Of a DNA stretch of 64,000 nt, positions 61,619 to 64,000 are shown one piece after another. How positions within the stretch are numbered: position 1 is the first letter of the stretch; each line of letters opens with the position of its first letter. This DNA comes from Rhizobium vallis (GTDB lineage: Bacteria; Pseudomonadota; Alphaproteobacteria; Rhizobiales; Rhizobiaceae), in the NCBI RefSeq assembly GCF_003985155.1, contig NZ_ML133688.1, positions 585,464-649,463 of the forward strand, written 5' to 3'. A program made the translations under genes and the position numbers. The notes beneath the pieces were generated by a model, which saw only the letters and a program-made list of their open reading frames with translations, did no database searches and was not told the DNA's origin.

Positions 61619-61666
61619 TGGCGTCCGGAAGGGATTGGCGAGGATGATAAATACCTCGCCGCCGCC

Positions 61667-62044
61667 TTAGTACTTCATGGCCCGCAGTTCCGGAAAATCA
61701 TAGTAACGCAGCCGCTTGTCGTGGCAGCGATAATCGTCCTTTTTCAGGTTCAGTATCATGTTGTGCTGCAAGCCCAGGCCGATATAGGACCAGTCCGAGT
61801 TGGCACGTTCCGTCGTGCGCGTGCAATAAGCGTATATCTGCTTTTCCGGATCAAGCAGAACCACGCTTGATATCTCGGCCTTTACGAAGTTCCCCGGTTT
61901 AATGGTTCCCTTGAGAGCGTCGACATATTCGCGTCGAACCGCGTCGGAGGGCGGACGCTGGGAATCCGCAACGGATTGCGGCTCCGGAGTTTGGCAGCCG
62001 GCCAGTGCCAGCAGGGCGGCGCAAGCAAGAAATTTGGTCTTCAT
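61667..62044 (-). CDS. Lipoprotein A of a tandem paralogous pair
   Basis: A 125-aa lipoprotein. Leader MKTKFLACAALLALAGC (C17), then SVADSQRPPSDAVRREYVDA, KAEISSVVLLDPEKQIYAYC and LRYYDFPELRAMKY. It is homologous to the gene at 62158-62547: ADSQRPPS, the ISSVV.L.PEK.IYAYC core and the C-terminal YY.FPEL.. are shared. The pair arose by duplication. Function unknown; periplasmic or outer membrane. Confidence 0.82.
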   Translation of the reverse strand: MKTKFLACAALLALAGCQTPEPQSVADSQRPPSDAVRREYVDALKGTIKPGNFVKAEISSVVLLDPEKQIYAYCTRTTERANSDWSYIGLGLQHNMILNLKKDDYRCHDKRLRYYDFPELRAMKY

Positions 62045-62157
62045 TCGGTTGAATCTCATGTATCGAGGTCGATAGATCAGCTTTTCCAAAAGGCGATGGA
62101 AGGCATGCCACGCCGCCGCTCAAAAGACTTGAACGGCGACGCCCCCTCGCCCCTGCG

Positions 62158-62547
62158 TCAGGTCTTCATGCCGGTCAGCTCAGGAAACGGGTAGTAGCGC
62201 GGCCGCTTGTCTTTGCAGCGATCGTCATTCGCCGTCGCGCCGAGTATTTTGCCATCAGTGAAGGAGACGCCGAGATAGGCCCAGTCGCCCCAGCTGCGCT
62301 TCGGTACCACCCGCACACAGTAAGCATAGATCTTCTTCTCGGGCTCAAGCACAACCACGCTGGAAATGCGGGCCCATACGACTTCTCCTGCTTCGTGCCG
62401 ATAACTTCTCTTGAACACGATGTTGACGAAGTTCTGCCTGACGTCACTCGAGGGAGGACGCTGCGAGTCCGCAACGGTTTGCGACACGGGGGCGTTGCAG
62501 CCGGCCAGCATCAGCATGGCAGCGCAAGCGAGGAGTTTTATTCTCAT
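62158..62547 (-). CDS. Lipoprotein B of a tandem paralogous pair
   Basis: A 129-aa lipoprotein, leader MRIKLLACAAMLMLAGC (C17). It shares ADSQRPPSSDVR, ISSVVVLEPEKKIYAYCVRV and PRYYPFPELTGMKT with its neighbour at 61667-62044 but has diverged elsewhere. Cysteines in YAYC and DRCKDKR are conserved in the pair and probably form a disulfide. Each gene has its own upstream gap. Confidence 0.82.
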   Translation of the reverse strand: MRIKLLACAAMLMLAGCNAPVSQTVADSQRPPSSDVRQNFVNIVFKRSYRHEAGEVVWARISSVVVLEPEKKIYAYCVRVVPKRSWGDWAYLGVSFTDGKILGATANDDRCKDKRPRYYPFPELTGMKT

Positions 62548-62684
62548 TCAATTGGATCCCTAAAGAATCGCAGCGTGATGGACGCTGCGCATTCCTACAA
62601 ACACAGCGCGAATAATATTTGCAATACATGAAAATAAACATTGCTGACGCTTAGGATGCCACCGATATGCCTGCGTCCTTGCAT

Positions 62685-63005
62685 CTATACCGGAGGGTTT
62701 GAAACGGAACTTGGGGGCCCTTCATCATCATCGTGGATCGACAAGCCCGCTTCCAGCGCCGCAAGAATGAAAGCCTGCCGCACCGTCTCGGCCGGCATGC
62801 GCCCGGCAAGCCAGGCGCGGCAGAAATCGATCACCCGCTGCTGATGGACGCCGCCATCGATCGGCCAGTCCGAGGTGATGGCATAAAGCGCATCCTGCGG
62901 CGAACGGAGAACCATTCGTTCGCCGGTATCGAGGTTGATGGAGATCGGTTTTTTCCAGAAGGCGGAATGGTCGCTAATGGCAGTGGCACCTGTAACTGAA
63001 GTCAC
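62685..63005 (-). CDS. DUF982 family protein
   Basis: A 106-aa protein of DUF982, a family that is expanded in rhizobia. SPQDALYAITSDWPIDGGVH, VIDFCRAWLAGRMPAETVRQ and AFILAALEAGLSI match it. Cytoplasmic, function unknown. Starts at 63005; alone in its unit. Confidence 0.87.
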   Translation of the reverse strand: MTSVTGATAISDHSAFWKKPISINLDTGERMVLRSPQDALYAITSDWPIDGGVHQQRVIDFCRAWLAGRMPAETVRQAFILAALEAGLSIHDDDEGPPSSVSNPPV

Positions 63006-63069
63006 AGGAAACTAACTGCGGAAGGCCGATTTCGGTTCCAGTTGGGGCCGGTCGATGATGCGCCGCCGG

Positions 63070-63163
63070 TCAATTGATGCAAGAAGCAGCCCCGAGTGCG
63101 TGCTTCGAGGCTCCGCCCTGCGGGCTGCGCACCTCAGCATGAGGGGCGTGGGAGCATGCCGCG
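63070..63163 (+). repeat. 94-bp direct repeat, copy 1
   Basis: Contains TGCTTCGAGGCTCCGCCCTG, then CGGGCTGCGCACCTCAGCAT, then GAGGGGCGTGGGAGCATGCC. Copy 2 is at 63736-63829, same orientation, with about nine differences over 94 bases. The pair flanks the small lipoprotein gene. Confidence 0.85.
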
Positions 63164-63287
63164 TCGATAAGCGGAAGCCACCATTCACTGGGCAGGGTTG
63201 CAGAGAGATCGCGCCAACGCCCAAGACAGCCTCACCATGTGGTGCCCCCGCAAGGGGCCTCGAAGGGCGAGGCGGGCGCGCCGGCTG

Positions 63288-63629
63288 TCAACCTGGCAGC
63301 TTGCAGCCCTTGCTCATGCCAGCGGACTGCATGGCCGAGACCTTGCCTTTGGAGGCGGCAATTTCTCCTTCCTTGTCTCCTCCGGCGACGCTGCCGATGG
63401 GAACGCCAACGAGGAAGACGCCGAAAGCATCGCCATTCGCTGCGCTGATCTGCTGCTTGGACAGATCGTCGAGCTTGGCCTTCTCTTTCTTGAGTTGCGC
63501 AGCGAGCGCTTCGCAGCTGAGGTTCGTATATGCCGCCATCGGAATATCGACCTGGACGATTGCGTCAGGACGTTTGGCGCAGCCGGCGAGTGCCGCCGTC
63601 GCCGCGAGTGCAATAATGATCTTGTTCAT
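63288..63629 (-). CDS. Small lipoprotein between direct repeats
   Basis: A 113-aa lipoprotein with leader MNKIIIALAATAALAGC (C17). The mature part has a cysteine-containing YTNLSCEALAAQLKKEKAKL, a coiled-coil-like DDLSKQQISAANGD, a glycine-rich FGVFLVGVPIGSVAGGDKEG and ends SAGMSKGCKLPG. This resembles conserved small rhizobial lipoproteins of unknown function. Two direct repeats lie about 120 bases either side. Confidence 0.8.
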   Translation of the reverse strand: MNKIIIALAATAALAGCAKRPDAIVQVDIPMAAYTNLSCEALAAQLKKEKAKLDDLSKQQISAANGDAFGVFLVGVPIGSVAGGDKEGEIAASKGKVSAMQSAGMSKGCKLPG

Positions 63630-63735
63630 GAATAGTCCCCAATTCCCGCAGCAGCTGTATCATCGCCGCGCGCATTGCGGGAGGCAGCCAAGCCTTCAAC
63701 CACAGACTTTTATTTGCGAAAACTGCATCGGGTTG

Positions 63736-63829
63736 TCGATAGCTGCAGGGAGCAACCCCGAGCGCGTGCTTCGAGGCTCCGCCCTGCGGGCTGCGCGCCT
63801 CAGCATGAGGGGCGTGGGAGTATGCCGCG
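63736..63829 (+). repeat. 94-bp direct repeat, copy 2
   Basis: Second copy of the element at 63070-63163. The 36 bases from TGCTTCGAGG to GCTGCGC are identical in both. It has the same general form as an inverted element at 52746-52792. Confidence 0.85.
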
Positions 63830-63920
63830 CCTGACGAGAGGCAGCGAATAGGCGAGGACGCTGCTCCCAAGCTCCCTTGTATCTGCACATTGGTGATTTT
63901 GTGCGATTGAAGCGACTGAG

Positions 63921-63950
63921 CCTCTTGCCGGGTGGCCACCCGGCAAGAGG
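63921..63950. terminator. Perfect 30-bp palindrome near the window end
   Basis: Two 15-base arms, CCTCTTGCCGGGTGG and CCACCCGGCAAGAGG, directly abut. On the minus strand it lies 29 bases after a TAA at 63980-63982 that closes an open frame entering from beyond the window, so it may end that transcript. No U-tract is seen. Confidence 0.5.
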
Positions 63951-64000
63951 CGTGGCGGCGTCGCCCGTTCTCCCTCCGGTTACAACCGTGGATGAGCCAG

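Overview
The window reads as Rhizobium, most likely the R. leguminosarum / R. etli group. The grounds are high GC with strong third-position GC, an ars operon with an aquaglyceroporin instead of an arsenite pump, a rhizobial-type polyol/sugar ABC importer, DUF982 and extensin-like genes, and many GC-rich palindromic intergenic repeats like those known from rhizobia. Nothing in it identifies the replicon. I see no rRNA, tRNA, CRISPR array, prophage, transposase or conjugation gene. Gene content is accessory/metabolic, in short operons.

Layout. (1) 1-4.6 kb: an arsenic operon, arsR - LMW-type arsenate reductase - arsN2-like acetyltransferase - aqpS - glutaredoxin-type arsC - arsH - arsK-like MFS, with nearly every junction an ATGA overlap. 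It is divergent from a DUF6428-like gene across a dyad operator. (2) 4.6-11.2 kb, leftward: a small secreted protein, a large MscS-type channel, a DUF924 protein, a receiver-histidine kinase hybrid and a DHA2 drug exporter. (3) 11.5-23.5 kb, rightward: the most striking block, a 12-kb operon. It encodes a complete ABC importer (binding protein, two permeases, a 72-aa membrane protein, two ATPases), a DhaK-DhaL fusion kinase, then DhaL, DhaM, HPr, enzyme I, an HTH-like protein and a free-standing DhaK. It therefore carries its own complete PEP-dependent dihydroxyacetone phosphotransferase relay beside an apparently ATP-dependent kinase of the same family. (4) 23.5-33.2 kb: hydrolases and esterases, a Rap1a/Tai-like protein, and a peroxide-response region in which ohrR and ohr are about 3 kb apart but share an operator-like palindrome; then a TetA-like exporter and its divergent TetR regulator with two identical operators. 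(5) 33.3-43.4 kb: a secreted HExxH protein, a 72-aa protein, a large winged-helix/TPR regulator, an extensin-like lipoprotein, a heme peroxidase and a chemoreceptor. (6) 43.7-49 kb: a thioesterase, a membrane protein, a DUF4405 / cytochrome P460 / AhpD-like group with a truncated hydrolase remnant, and a LysR regulator divergent from an aldo/keto reductase. (7) 49-64 kb: a DUF1800/DUF1501 pair, a methyltransferase, an NmrA/LysR divergent pair, a single-domain response regulator, a DUF899 protein, an unusual rhomboid protease, a class III cyclase with an N-terminal double CxxC, a DUF805 and a GFA protein, two paralogous lipoproteins, a DUF982 protein and one more small lipoprotein.

How the genes work together. 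In the central operon the importer would bring in a small polyol or ketose. PEP would phosphorylate EI, then HPr, DhaM and DhaL-bound nucleotide, and finally the ketose held by DhaK, while the fusion kinase would do the same reaction from ATP. In the ars operon arsenate is reduced by two unrelated enzymes, and arsenite leaves through AqpS and the MFS protein, while ArsH and ArsN2 deal with organic arsenicals. Most other genes are isolated stress or envelope functions. Start codons were chosen from Shine-Dalgarno spacing, overlaps and family lengths, and several differ from the longest possible ORF.
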